Part shown: positions 42,501 through 51,200 of the stretch, piece after piece | How positions within the stretch are numbered: position 1 is the first letter of the stretch | Layout: each line of letters starts with the position of its first letter | Source: Streptomyces geranii | GTDB lineage: Bacteria; Actinomycetota; Actinomycetes; Streptomycetales; Streptomycetaceae | Direction of reading: 5' to 3' | Length of the DNA stretch: 64,000 nt | Assembly (NCBI RefSeq): GCF_002954775.1 | Contig: NZ_PJME01000008.1 | Coordinates: 124,001-188,000, forward strand | The notes under the pieces: generated by a model | Database searches by the model: none | The model's input: only the letters and a program-made list of their open reading frames with translations | What the model was told of the DNA's origin: nothing | Program-made: the position numbers and the translations under genes

Positions 42501-43297
42501 CTTGGGCCGGGACTCTGATCGGTCTGCTCTCTGGGGCGGTAAGGGCGCCGCAGGAAAAGGGCGCTAGGGCTGAAGACCTGTTCTCAGATGACCATCCGTT
42601 CTGTGATCGTGTTAGACATGCGCGGCGGCGCAGAGGGCAAGCTGCTTGGTGGACTGAGCAACTTAGCGCTGCTCATACAGCAGAACAAAAAGAACTGTGG
42701 ATGGCAACGGCGTTTGGCTGCGCGAGCGGGGATGTCCTGACGGCGCTTTTTGAGGATATCGAGACACTTCTTGCGGGGCTCTCTGAAGAGTCGATTTCTC
42801 GCCTTGTGGAATTGGCCGCGAACAAGGAGCAGATTTCGGTGGGGCATTCTGGGGATGTCAAATTTCCGAGCTCCTGGGTGCGTCAAGCGCCGTTGAACTC
42901 CCCTATGTTTGCAATTTTTTTCAATCGACTAGAGGCGGGACCGCAGAAGGATCGCATCCTCTCAAAGAGAGCATCGGGTTTGGAACTAAACTCGGAATTC
43001 TTGGCTACTGCGTTGCGTTATGGGTGGAGCAGATGGGCTCAGGGGTTCTTGAGTGAAAGGCAGATTATTGCGGCGAATAAAAAGCTCTATCGAGCGGGCG
43101 TCTTTACCCCATTGGGGATCTCCCTTCAAACATCCCTCGATAGGCGGACCCTTCGTTCGCACTTGGAAGTGTTCCTGAGTCAAGTTGATAATATGCCAGA
43201 CATGATCGTCGAGTATATCGAATCCGAGTTGCGTCGAATGGCTACACGTCGCAAGCCGGTTCTGCGTGTGGCAGAAAAAGAAAAGTGGTTTGCGTGA
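39521..43297 (+). CDS. REase (Mrr-like)-NACHT STAND NTPase, candidate antiphage defence protein
   Basis: 1258 residues; ATG at 39521 after AGGAG. Residues 1-150 are a PD-(D/E)xK nuclease-like domain: FQKLCQALL, Asp41 in GMADGGRDA and Gln55-x-Lys57 in VFQVKF. Residues about 295-600 are a NACHT NTPase: Walker A GAPGQGKST (303-311), Walker B LIILDALDEV (410-419) with the NACHT-type D-A-L-D-E, then LKVLVTSRPT. The remaining 600 residues are a large mostly helical region with no known motif, expected to be the sensor. The effector-NTPase-sensor order is that of bacterial NLR-like/Avs proteins. Base composition is far below its neighbours (28 G+C in 39541-39600), so it was acquired separately. Confidence 0.9.
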   Translation: MDYNYETLLDQRFQKLCQALLLKEYDSVQCFPVGMADGGRDATSNSTGKLETVFQVKFTHKPDSIKNVAKWITGTLDGELEKIHRLKELGATRYILITNAFPTANLGSGAIDKVNEYMAEHIPMEASCWWRDDLDRRLDGNYDVKLSYPSVMSGPDMLRLLWENAGSNEDAQRRKMALSAYFAHQAEQDATIRFKQAELLPSSLLELFIDVPAIPHDQYGAIDSPVLNSYLKALYSQDVPSSMRVREARRRLEYLLQRSTDDTKPSPRLIRTAIRDVGSSVGAADLLLNEQFLGSCPLVVLEGAPGQGKSTLSQYLAQIQRLRILDRSSDVARIHDSHAASPVMLPFKIELRDLASWIKGEDPWSGNPHDRHDLPRTLEGAISGHIERYSGGFTFNVADMAFMAQSRPVLIILDALDEVADLEDRRAVVDEVVAAVARLSQGAKTLKVLVTSRPTAVSGAPSFPPNKFAYLTLAAIPRKLGLEYAQKWSRARNIRKSDAAEISQILTQKMSAPHMAELAKNTMQLSILLSLIYHRGSSLPDKRTELYDAYVDSFFNREVEKSKVVRENRMLLIGMHQHLAFYMHARAESDRTTGRIGVEELKQVLKDYLVKQQESVSVLEDLLTGMVERVVALVSRVEGTYEFEVQPLREYFAARHLYDTAPYVSATRMGHGTKPDRFDGIARNPYWMNVTRFFAGCFTKGELLDLAERVCSLCDLPDMKGDKYPRNLALALLQDWVFSQSKPATEKVIDKLYDTYGVRSFFVADSVRGRATPDSHHGNLSLSSETGSTYFVQSRLDALLKGPYLEESRALAYVMGRQPKNDKDTIRHDWQECYRTSSPERRVDLIRIARWANLFHADMDIDLFRNERDLRVLLAMVDVDFAGDLIPHSLHGPLALTSLNGASQFTLYSSSLNGGITNSLAVTRLPLWYYSAVHRYSGVFAGELSAEEPKSQSETMRILREIAIPVVNPTVEIHENYGIWREFLIALKDAFGETWAGTLIGLLSGAVRAPQEKGARAEDLFSDDHPFCDRVRHARRRRGQAAWWTEQLSAAHTAEQKELWMATAFGCASGDVLTALFEDIETLLAGLSEESISRLVELAANKEQISVGHSGDVKFPSSWVRQAPLNSPMFAIFFNRLEAGPQKDRILSKRASGLELNSEFLATALRYGWSRWAQGFLSERQIIAANKKLYRAGVFTPLGISLQTSLDRRTLRSHLEVFLSQVDNMPDMIVEYIESELRRMATRRKPVLRVAEKEKWFA

Positions 43298-43734
43298 GGC
43301 GTCGAGAAGCCTCTAGGTGTGCACAGTGAAGCGTGATGTAATTGCTGTGCGGCTACCTGAAGAGGTTACGCTACCCGCACTCTGCCTAAAGGCGATGTCT
43401 CTCTTGTTTCTTCACGTCCGCGCACCCGCGCCGCGCGGTCCCTAAATGCATGGAGATCGTTGTAAATTAGCAGATGTGTGAAGGCTCGGACGCGCGTGTA
43501 CATCTCGCTTAGTGGTTGACGGATCTATGTGGTTTGCTACCTGCGACTGCTGTTGGGGAGCGCGCCCGTCTTGGTGGAGTTGGGGCGGGCAGACTGAAAC
43601 TTGTCGCAGCGGCGTTACCGATCGGAGTTGACGGCAGCTTTGACGGCAACGACGGCACACAGAGGCCGGTGATCACGACCGCCGGCGATCACTCCGGGAG
43701 GAGGTGGACCAGTCTCCCAATGAGCTGCCCGATC
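43298..43734 (+). other. Non-coding right end of the element
   Basis: 437 bases with no credible gene between the NACHT stop and attR. It is of intermediate G+C and carries the paired TTGACGGCA motifs at 43628-43648 and a related TTGACGGAT at 43516-43524. Confidence 0.6.
43628..43648 (+). other. Paired TTGACGGCA motifs near attR (candidate integrase arm sites)
   Basis: TTGACGGCA at 43628-43636 and 43640-43648, the same 9-mer and nearly the same spacing as at 27133-27154 beside attL. On the excised circle both pairs would flank attP. Confidence 0.5.
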
Positions 43735-43818
43735 CTACGGATCAGAAGGTTGCAGGTTCGAATCCTGCCGAGTGCACAGCAGACCAGAGGCCCCGTGGAG
43801 GAATCCACGGGGCCTCTG
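43735..43818 (+). repeat. attR: right 84-bp direct repeat
   Basis: Identical to 27040-27123. It carries the displaced chromosomal 3' part of tRNA-Arg (from the anticodon loop) and its 14-bp-stem terminator (43785-43818). It is a tRNA fragment, not a functional tRNA gene. Confidence 0.95.
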
Positions 43819-43904
43819 GTGTTTTGCGGTGGAACGGTTCGGTGTCCGGCGGGCGTCGTTCCTCTCCAGGGCGCGGTGGCCGTGTTCCGGAGAGGGGTGG
43901 CCGG

Positions 43905-44636
43905 GTGGGTGCGGGTGGATTCGCGAAGTGGACGCGGCGGTTCGAGGAGGAGCGGGAGCTGCGGCGGGGTCGGGGGGATCCGGACTGGGGGCGCGGGGCG
44001 GTGCTGCATCCGGCCGTGTGGGCCAGTGTTCAGCGGTTCCAGGTCGGTGAGGACGGGGACGGGGCGAACCTCGTCGGCAAGGCGGACCAGGCCGGTGATG
44101 CCGACTACGCGCAGGTGGTTCGGCTGTTCGTCGCCGAGGAGCAGAACCATGCCCGTCTGCTCGCGCTGTTGCTGGGCGCTGGTGGTGTGCCGACGTTGGC
44201 CGGGCACTGGAGTGACACCGTCTTCGTGCGGTTGCGGCGGCTCATGGGGCTGCGCCTGGAGTTGTTGGTGCTGATGATCGCGGAAGTGGTGGCGCTGCGG
44301 TACTACCGGGCCCTGCGTGACGGTGTCGCTGATCCGCTCACTTCGGAAGTGGCTGCTCGGATCCTGTCCGACGAGGAGCGGCACGTCCCCTTCCACTGCG
44401 AGCGGTTGCATGTCTCCCTGGCGGAACTGCCGCGCCCGGTGCGTCGCCCGGTGATGGCTCTGTGGCGGCTCCTGTTGTTCGCGGTCACGCTCGTTGTCGT
44501 CGTCGACCACGGGCCGGCTCTACGGCGGCTCGGGCTCGGGCGCCTTCGGTTCCTGGCCGATGTCTTGGTGTCCGCCGATGCGGTGGTCTCGGCGGTGCTG
44601 GCACCTCGGCCGGATGCTTGGTCAGGCGGGCGGTGA
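43905..44636 (+). CDS. Ferritin-like domain protein
   Basis: About 243 residues from the GTG at 43905, the most plausible start after attR; the open frame runs back through the att repeat only by chance. Two Glu-Glu-x-x-His motifs (FVAEEQNHARLL and LSDEERHVPFHCE), separated by about 70 residues, are the di-iron ligands of the ferritin-like fold. A hydrophobic C-terminal helix (ALWRLLLFAVTLVVVVDHG) could anchor it to the membrane. Substrate unknown. The element integrated 86 bp upstream of its start, possibly altering expression. Confidence 0.75.
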   Translation: MGAGGFAKWTRRFEEERELRRGRGDPDWGRGAVLHPAVWASVQRFQVGEDGDGANLVGKADQAGDADYAQVVRLFVAEEQNHARLLALLLGAGGVPTLAGHWSDTVFVRLRRLMGLRLELLVLMIAEVVALRYYRALRDGVADPLTSEVAARILSDEERHVPFHCERLHVSLAELPRPVRRPVMALWRLLLFAVTLVVVVDHGPALRRLGLGRLRFLADVLVSADAVVSAVLAPRPDAWSGGR

Positions 44637-45221
44637 CACCGGGTTGGCGGCGGCTGCTTTGGCGGCTTGCTCGATCTTCGCGCATCGGGCTTCCCAGAAG
44701 GCCGCGTCGTGCCGTGGGCTCGCGTACTTGGCTGTTGTGCCTGTGGATCGGTCGAGTTGCTCGCGCAGGATGTCGGCGTGTCCGGTGTGCCGGCTGGTCT
44801 CGGTGAGCATGTGGACCAGGATGTTGAACAGCTTCACGTCGGGACTTGGCCACCAGGGCACGTGGCCGGGAGAGTCGATGGCGAGGGCGGTGATCGTCGC
44901 GTCCGAGTGCTCCCAGGCGCGACGGTAGCGGTCGACGATCTCCTCGCGTGTCTCGTGCTCGGTCGCCCACATGTCGGCGTCGTGTTCCTCGGCGTCGTCC
45001 CATCTGGGCAGCGGTTCGGGGAACGGTCGAGCGAAGACCTCGCCGAAGTACCTGGACTCCCAGATCGACAGGTGCTTGACCAGGCCGAGAAGGTTGGTGC
45101 CCGTCGCGGTCAGGGGGCGGCGGATGTCGTACTCGCCGAGTCCGTCGAGCTTCCAGAGCATCGCCTCGCGTATCTCTTGGAGATCGCTGTGCAAGTACTC
45201 TTTCGCGAAATCATCGATCAT
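44622..45221 (-). CDS. DinB/DUF664-type putative metal-dependent enzyme
   Basis: 199 residues, ATG at 45221 without a strong ribosome site. It shows the four-helix DinB layout with His ligands: LLGLVKHLSIWESRYFG near residue 45, and HMLTETSRHTGHADILREQLD near residue 150. Relatives include thiol-dependent S-transferases acting with mycothiol; the reaction here is unknown. It overlaps the 3' end of the convergent ferritin-like gene by 15 bp. Confidence 0.85.
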   Translation of the reverse strand: MIDDFAKEYLHSDLQEIREAMLWKLDGLGEYDIRRPLTATGTNLLGLVKHLSIWESRYFGEVFARPFPEPLPRWDDAEEHDADMWATEHETREEIVDRYRRAWEHSDATITALAIDSPGHVPWWPSPDVKLFNILVHMLTETSRHTGHADILREQLDRSTGTTAKYASPRHDAAFWEARCAKIEQAAKAAAANPVSPPA

Positions 45222-45470
45222 GGGGCACGAGTGTGTCAGTGCCGTCGGTGGGCCCGGAAGCGGCCCTTTCCCGGTAGTCGGACGTCCTTTCGGGGTCTTG
45301 TCTTGGCGCCGCTCGGGTGATCCTCGGGCGTGGTACGAGTCGGTTATTAGTAATTCTTTATAAAGAACGAACAATGGCGCCGTCTGTGGCCGAGGTGAGG
45401 TGACAGCGGAACGAAGCGTGCTGAGAGCGCGCTTGTTTCCTGATCCCTCCCAACCATTGGGAAGGTTCTC

Positions 45471-46349
45471 GTGAACCGTAGAACGATCCGAGTCTCGCGT
45501 CTTAAGTCCGCCACCATGGTGTCGGTCGGGGCGGTTGCCGTGGCGCTCAGTGTGGTGCCGAGCACCGCGGCTGTCGCCGACGCGATGCAAAGGCCTGGTA
45601 CCAGCAGCGCTGTGACCCAGCTGCATCCGAACGACCTGCGCTCGGCGGCCATCGCCGACGCGGTCCGCAGGGCCGGCACCATGGGGCAGGCGACGGTGTA
45701 TCCAGACGCCGCCGCCGCGCAGTCCGCCGACGGTCGGAAGGATCGCCGCCCCCACGGCCCCCGTGGCCCGCAGGGCCCCGAGGGCAAGCAGGGCAAGCCA
45801 GGTAAGCCGGGTAGGCCCGGCAGGCCGGGTCCCCAGGGACCGCAGGGCGCGCAGGGCGCCCAAGGGGCCCAAGGGGCCCAGGGCGCTCAGGGCTCGCAGG
45901 GAACCCAGGGAACCCAGGGAACGCAAGGAGTCCAGGGAGCCCAGGGTGCTTCGGGAGGAGCGCAGGGTGCTCAGGGCGCGCAGGGTGCTCAGGGCGCGCA
46001 GGGAGCTCAGGGCACCCAGGGCACCCAGGGCACCCAGGGCACCCAGGGCACCCAGGGCACCCAGGGAACCCAGGGCACCCAAGGCGCGCAAGGCGCGCAA
46101 GGCGCCCAGGGCACCATCGGTAGCTCGTACGTCAACACGAACACCGGCCAGAGAAGCGTGACCGTCCAGTGCAACGCCGGTGACGTCGCCACCGGTGGCG
46201 GGGCCCTGGCCGAGAGCGGCAACCTCATCGAGACCTACCCGATCGGTGGTACCACCACGACGCCTCCCACCGGGTGGCAGGCCACCACTACCGCCAACAA
46301 CCCGCTCAACATCACCGCCTACGTGGTCTGCGCCGACGTGACTCCGTAA
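45471..46349 (+). CDS. Secreted collagen-like protein with Gly-X-Gln repeats
   Basis: 292 residues, GTG at 45471 with a GAAGG site. Residues 1-37 are a signal peptide ([20 protein letters not shown]). A spacer is followed by an uninterrupted collagen-like run of about 40 Gly-x-y triplets (roughly residues 95-213): basic and Pro-rich first ([17 protein letters not shown]), then dominated by GAQ and GTQ. A globular C-terminal domain of about 75 residues with two Cys ([25 protein letters not shown]) may nucleate the trimer. Surface-exposed structural or adhesive role is likely; not known for this one. Confidence 0.88.
   Translation: MNRRTIRVSRLKSATMVSVGAVAVALSVVPSTAAVADAMQRPGTSSAVTQLHPNDLRSAAIADAVRRAGTMGQATVYPDAAAAQSADGRKDRRPHGPRGPQGPEGKQGKPGKPGRPGRPGPQGPQGAQGAQGAQGAQGAQGSQGTQGTQGTQGVQGAQGASGGAQGAQGAQGAQGAQGAQGTQGTQGTQGTQGTQGTQGTQGTQGAQGAQGAQGTIGSSYVNTNTGQRSVTVQCNAGDVATGGGALAESGNLIETYPIGGTTTTPPTGWQATTTANNPLNITAYVVCADVTP
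45841..46108 (+). repeat. 9-bp-period repeat DNA encoding GAQ/GTQ triplets
   Basis: Nearly identical 9-mers (CAGGGCGCG, CAGGGCACC and close variants) in tandem, including eight consecutive CAGGGCACC-type units around 46009-46080. Such DNA is prone to slippage, so triplet number should vary between strains without frameshift. Confidence 0.85.
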
Positions 46350-46464
46350 CTCCTCAGCGAGCGGGCGGCGTCGGCGTTCCGGTCGACCGCTCGGCAGGGA
46401 TGCGTGGAAGGTGCCCCTGAGGCTTCGGTCTCGCGGGCACCGTCCGCATTCGCACACTCGGGCC

Positions 46465-47739
46465 CTAGACCAGCAACGGCCCCCCACACCGTTCCGCGCC
46501 GTCCTTCATCGCGATGAGGTTGGCGACCACGTACGAGATGTTCTTCTCGGAGTGCCACTCGGACGGGAAACAGGTCGTCAGTCGAGAACTCTGGAACCTG
46601 GCCTCGATCTCGGGCACGAAGGCGCGGTACTGGTCGTCCGTGTAGTACCAGAAGGAGTTCTCGTTGTAGTACGCGACGTGGGTCGGGTCCTGGTAGGCGC
46701 CGCGGCCGTCGGAGCTGGGGGTCGTGCTGAGGAGCATGCCGCCGGGTGCCAGCAGCCGGTACAGCTCGTTGATCAGGGGCACCTTCGCGGGCACGTGCTC
46801 CAGGAAGTCCACGGCCCGCAGCAGACCTACGGAGTCGTCGGGCAGGTCCAGTCTGCCGGGCAGGGTCGCGACGATGTCGACGCCTTCGCCCGGGTACTGG
46901 TCCACGCCCAGGTAACCGGGTGGCTTTCGATGCGCGGCGCCGAGGTCCAGTGCGACCAGTCCCCTCCGGTAGGTCCAGGCGAGGGCGTTGGCCTCGATGT
47001 ACTTGTCGTACAGGGCGACCGTCTCCTGCTGGATGTGCGCGTTGATCTCCGGGTCGCGTTGTGTGTTCGCGGGGTGCATCCGCTGGAGGTACAGGCAGCG
47101 GGGGATGTGGTGGAAGTCGCCGACGTGGAAGAGGCGGCACATCAGGTCCTGGTCGTCCAGGACCGTACGGGTGGGGTCGTACCCGCCCGCCTTCACGTAC
47201 GCCTCCTTGCGGAACGCCCGCACGTGGTTGGGCGCGTACCAGATGTAGGCGACGTTGTGCGGGGTCGGAGCCATGGACCGGACCTGGAGCAGTTTGCGGC
47301 CGTCGACGCGTACGTCCTCGTAGTGCCAGCCGTGTGCCTCGTTGAAGCGGCTGTCGTCCCGTTTGCCGTCCTCGGTGATCTGCGCGGTGTTGCTGTAGAC
47401 GAAGACGACCTCGGGGTGGGCGTCGAACGCCTTGCCCAGCTCGGCCAGGCAGGCCTTGGCCAGCAGGTCGTCGTGGTCGAGTTCCACGAGGATCTCGCCG
47501 CGCGCCAGCTCGCAGGCCCTGTGCTTGGCCGCTCCGACGCCGACGACGTCGTCCGCGATCACCACCCGGACCCTGTCGTCGGGGCGCTCCGGTCGCCACC
47601 GAGTGCCGTTGTTGAGCAGGACGATCCACTCCCAGTCCGTACAGGTCTGGGCCTGGAGGGTCGCCAGGCAGTCATCGAGAAAACGGGCCTGATGGCTCGG
47701 GGTGAAGACGGAGAACCTCGGGGTGGCGGTCGATGTCAT
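46465..47739 (-). CDS. GT2 glycosyltransferase fused to a methyltransferase-like domain
   Basis: 424 residues, ATG at 47739 with a GGGAG ribosome site. Residues 8-245 are a family 2 glycosyltransferase: FSVFTPSHQARFLDDCLATL, the DxD-type LVELDHDDLLAKACLAEL, and KAGGYDPTRTVLDDQDLMCR. Residues 265-424 look like a class I methyltransferase tail: YLGVDQYPGEGVDIVATLPG, DDSVGLLRAVDFLEHVPAK, ELYRLLAPGGMLLSTTPS. The combination suggests transfer and methylation of a sugar on a surface glycan. No other glycan genes are adjacent; its neighbour is the collagen-like protein, converging on it. Confidence 0.82.
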   Translation of the reverse strand: MTSTATPRFSVFTPSHQARFLDDCLATLQAQTCTDWEWIVLLNNGTRWRPERPDDRVRVVIADDVVGVGAAKHRACELARGEILVELDHDDLLAKACLAELGKAFDAHPEVVFVYSNTAQITEDGKRDDSRFNEAHGWHYEDVRVDGRKLLQVRSMAPTPHNVAYIWYAPNHVRAFRKEAYVKAGGYDPTRTVLDDQDLMCRLFHVGDFHHIPRCLYLQRMHPANTQRDPEINAHIQQETVALYDKYIEANALAWTYRRGLVALDLGAAHRKPPGYLGVDQYPGEGVDIVATLPGRLDLPDDSVGLLRAVDFLEHVPAKVPLINELYRLLAPGGMLLSTTPSSDGRGAYQDPTHVAYYNENSFWYYTDDQYRAFVPEIEARFQSSRLTTCFPSEWHSEKNISYVVANLIAMKDGAERCGGPLLV

Positions 47740-48263
47740 CTGGTGCTCCCTGCTTGGCTCGATGTCGATCGGGGCTGCAATTCTGGGAATTCGGCCGGTA
47801 TTTGAGAACGCGGTGGGGAGGGTGGGGGCTGGGCCGTCATTTCCGCCGACGTTACGAGTGCGTTCCGGCGACTTCGCCGCTCGGCAGGCGTTCGAGGCGT
47901 ACAGACCACTCGAATGCGTCATCAAGGATTCGAATGATTCGACGTATTCGGCTGGTCGAAACCGAATTCGGTACCGGTGTCGAAACCGGTGTCGGTACCG
48001 GTGTCGGTACCGGCCTCAGAATGTGACATCCGCCGAACTGGCCGCTCAAGTACCAGTACTGGATGTGTATCGCTTCTATAACACCTGATGGTTGAGATGT
48101 GAACTTTGGTGCGTGAGGGTGTGAAGATCACCGAAGCGGTCGAACGCGTCAGCCCAGTACGTACACGCGTTCCCGCCCACTCACGTTCTCCCAGGTCGCG
48201 CGCCCGGCCTCCCCCATGGGACGCGCCGCGACCGGGTAACCCAGAAAGGGTCGAGGGCCCTCC
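47740..48263 (+). other. Long intergenic region with 12-bp tandem repeat
   Basis: 524 bases between the divergent glycosyltransferase and pectinesterase genes. No gene is credible. A 12-bp tandem repeat occupies 47957-48016. The remainder should hold the two promoters. Confidence 0.55.
47957..48016 (+). repeat. Five tandem 12-bp units (CGGTACCGGTGT type)
   Basis: Units at 47957, 47969, 47981, 47993 and 48005: CGAAACCGAATT, CGGTACCGGTGT, CGAAACCGGTGT, CGGTACCGGTGT, CGGTACCGGCCT. Each has an internal ACCGGT-type palindrome. The array lies about 250 bp upstream of the pectinesterase start; it may be a multi-site operator or simply an expanded satellite. Confidence 0.75.
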
Positions 48264-51200
48264 ATGCAGTTGCCAGACCGCGCCGTCGCCGTGTCCCGTA
48301 AGCGGGTTCAGGCCATCGCCGTCTCTCTCGCCACCGCGGTCACCGTCGGTGGACTCGTCGTGTTTCCGGCCGTCAGCGCGCAGGCGGCCGTCTCCTGTGC
48401 CGCCGGTTCGTGGACCGAGCAGTTCTTCGCCAACGCCAAGCTGTCCGGCGCGGCCAAGAAGACCGTTTGTGACAGCGGCATCAGTGAGAACTGGGGGAGC
48501 GGGCGTCCCGCCGTCTCCGGGCTCGCCAACGACAACTTCTCCGTCCGCTGGACCCAGGTACGGGACTTCGGTGGCGGCGGGCCGTTCACTCTGACCGCCG
48601 CCAGCCAGGACGGCGTACGGATCTACGTCGACGGCAAGAAGATCCTTGATGGGTGGAAGGACGTCACTCGGACCCAGACCAAGTCCGTCGCCCACACCTT
48701 CTCCAAGGGGCGTCACACCCTCCGCGTCGACTACTTCGCCGGCCGGGGCGCCGCCAACGTCTCCGTCAAGGTGACCCCGGCCGCCACGGACAAGGTCAAG
48801 CCCAATGCCCCGGTCGGCGTGAAGGCCACGTATGCCTACCCGGTCGCCAAGCTCACCTGGAGCAAGGGGCCCGAGGCCGATCTGGTCGGGTACCGGGTCT
48901 ACCGGTCCACCAGTTCGAACGTTCCGCTCACCCCCGCCAACCTCATCAGCGGCAGCAAGGCCGTCACCGCCACCTCGTACAGCGACAAGCCCGCCGCCAC
49001 CGGGGCGCGTTACTACTACCGGCTCGTCGCCGTCGACAAGTCCGGGAACGTCTCCGGGGGATCGGGCGTTGTCAATGTGACGTCGAAAGACGTCACCGCG
49101 CCCGCCGCCGCGCCCAACAACGTCACCGTCACCTCCAGCGGCGACGGCAACAAGACCGCCTGGACCAAGCCGACCACCGACACCGTCAAGTACCGCGTGT
49201 ACCGGGCGACCTCGGCCACCGGCACCGGCTCGGCCAGGCTCACGGAGACCGCGGCCATCAGCTTTACGGACACCTCCGCCGCCGAGAAGACGACGTATTA
49301 CTACGCCGTCTCCGCCCTCGACACGGTCGGCAACGAGAGTGCTCGCAGCGCCTGGGTCTCCGGCACCCGCCCCGACACCACCGCGCCCGCGACCCCCGGC
49401 ACGGTCACCGCGACCGGCGTCATCGGCGCCGTCGAGCTGTCCTGGGCCGCCAACTCCGACGACACGACCGCGTACGAGGTCTGGTCGGCCACCAGTGCCG
49501 GGGGGACTTACGGCAAGCTCGCCACCGTAGCCTCGCCGTCGCATTCGTACTCCGACATCGCCGCCGTCGCCGGTGCGACCACCTACTACAAGGTGTACGC
49601 CGTCGACGCCGCCGGGAACGTCTCGGCCGCGTCCGTCGCCTCCGGCACCGCGCTTGCCGCGCCCGACACCACCGCCCCCGACGCGCCCACCGGCCTCGGC
49701 GTCACCGGCGGGGACCTGGAGGCGGACCTGAGCTGGAGCGCCTCCGCCTCCGGCGACACGGCCTCGTACCGGGTCTACCGCTCCACCAGCCCGGACGTGG
49801 CCCTGACCGGCGCCGACCTGATCGCCTCCGGCGTGACCGGGACCTCGTACACCGATACGACCGGACTCGCGGACGGGACGACGTACCACTACGCCGTCAC
49901 GGCCGTCGACGGCTCGGGCAACGAGTCCGCGACCGGGGCTACGGGCAGCGCCAAGACGCTTTACTTCGCCGCCGATCTCGTCGTGGGGAAGGGCGGGTAC
50001 GCCACCCTCCAGGCCGCGCTCAACGCCGCGCCCGCCGGGGCGACCACCGACGTCACCATTCTCGTCAAGCCGGGTACGTACACGGGTGCGGTCACCGTCC
50101 CCGTCGGCAAGACGCATCTCGTCGTCGTCGGCGGGACCGGCGACGCCTCCGACACCGTCCTCACCGAGTCGCACGGTGTGACCGACACCGACAGCACCTG
50201 GACGACGGAGACCTCGGCGACCTTCTTCGCCAACTCCGACGACCTCACGGTCAAGAACCTCACCATCGCCAACGGCTACACCGAGGTCGCGGCGAACAAC
50301 AACAACCAGGCCGTCGCCCTGCGCACCACCGGCGACCGGCAGGTATACGACAACGTGCGGCTGCTGGGCAACCAGGACACCGTCTACATCCGCGAGTCGG
50401 GCAAGCGGGTGCTGATCCGCAACAGTTACCTGGAGGGCGACACCGACTGGCTCTTCGGCGCCGGTACGGCCGTCTTCCAGAACGACGAGATCCACTACAC
50501 CGACAGCCGGGGCAAGAACGGCGGCTCGATCACCGCCGCCAGCACCAAGGCGAGTTCGGCGCACGGCTTCCTGATCACCGGCAGCGACATCACCCTCGCG
50601 TCGGGCGTGACCAGCTACTACCTCGGCCGCCCCTGGCCGCAGTACACGTCCGACACCGCGCCCCAGGTGATCGTTCGTGACACCGGCATCCCGAAGGCCC
50701 CGACCTCGGCCTGGAAGGACTGGAACGCCACCTACACCTGGAAGAACGCCCGTTACGCGGAGTACGACAACACCGGCGCCGGCGTCGACAACAGCGGCAC
50801 GAACGCCAATCGCCCGCAGCTCACGGACATCCAGGCCAGGCAGAACACCGCCGCCCGTTTCCTCAAGGGGGCCGACAACTGGGACCCGACCGGCACGCTG
50901 GCCCAGGAGGACTTCGCCGCTCCGGCTGCGGCGACGGGGCTGAGCGCCACGGTGGACGGCGACGACATCGATCTGACCTGGACCGCTCCGGCCGACAGCG
51001 ACGTGGCCGGGTACCAGGTGTTCCGCTCGGCGAACGGCGCCGCCGCCACGCTCATCAGCGGTGACGGCCTGCTCGCCGCAACCGCGTTCACCGACTCGAC
51101 GGCCGTCCAGGGGACCGCGTACACGTACACGGTCGTCACCACGGACACCTCCGGCAACGTCTCCGACGCCTCCGGTTCGGCTACCGCGACCGTCCCCGTC

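Larger units (their letters stand above)
27040..43818. mobile_element. AICE (pSAM2-type integrative and conjugative element) in tRNA-Arg(ACG)
   Basis: About 16.8 kb bounded by perfect 84-bp direct repeats. The backbone is the full AICE set: tyrosine integrase, excisionase, RepSA-type initiator, spread protein, FtsK-like translocase and GntR regulator. Cargo: PASTA lipoprotein, degenerate kinase with GRDP-like partner, two small proteins, XRE/TPR regulator, Nudix hydrolase and the nuclease-NACHT protein. All backbone genes appear intact, so the element may still be mobile. Confidence 0.92.

Noticed and set aside
43735..43807. tRNA-like sequence at the right end of the element
   Set aside because: It holds only the 3' part of tRNA-Arg from the anticodon loop; no matching acceptor or D arm precedes it. 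It is attR.
43704..43904. Extension of the ferritin-like frame back through attR
   Set aside because: It would translate the tRNA fragment and terminator hairpin; the chromosomal gene must have its start downstream of the att site.
45841..46108. Regular short repeats considered as a CRISPR-like array
   Set aside because: The 9-bp period is in frame and codes Gly-x-Gln triplets with no spacers. No CRISPR array was seen anywhere in the window.
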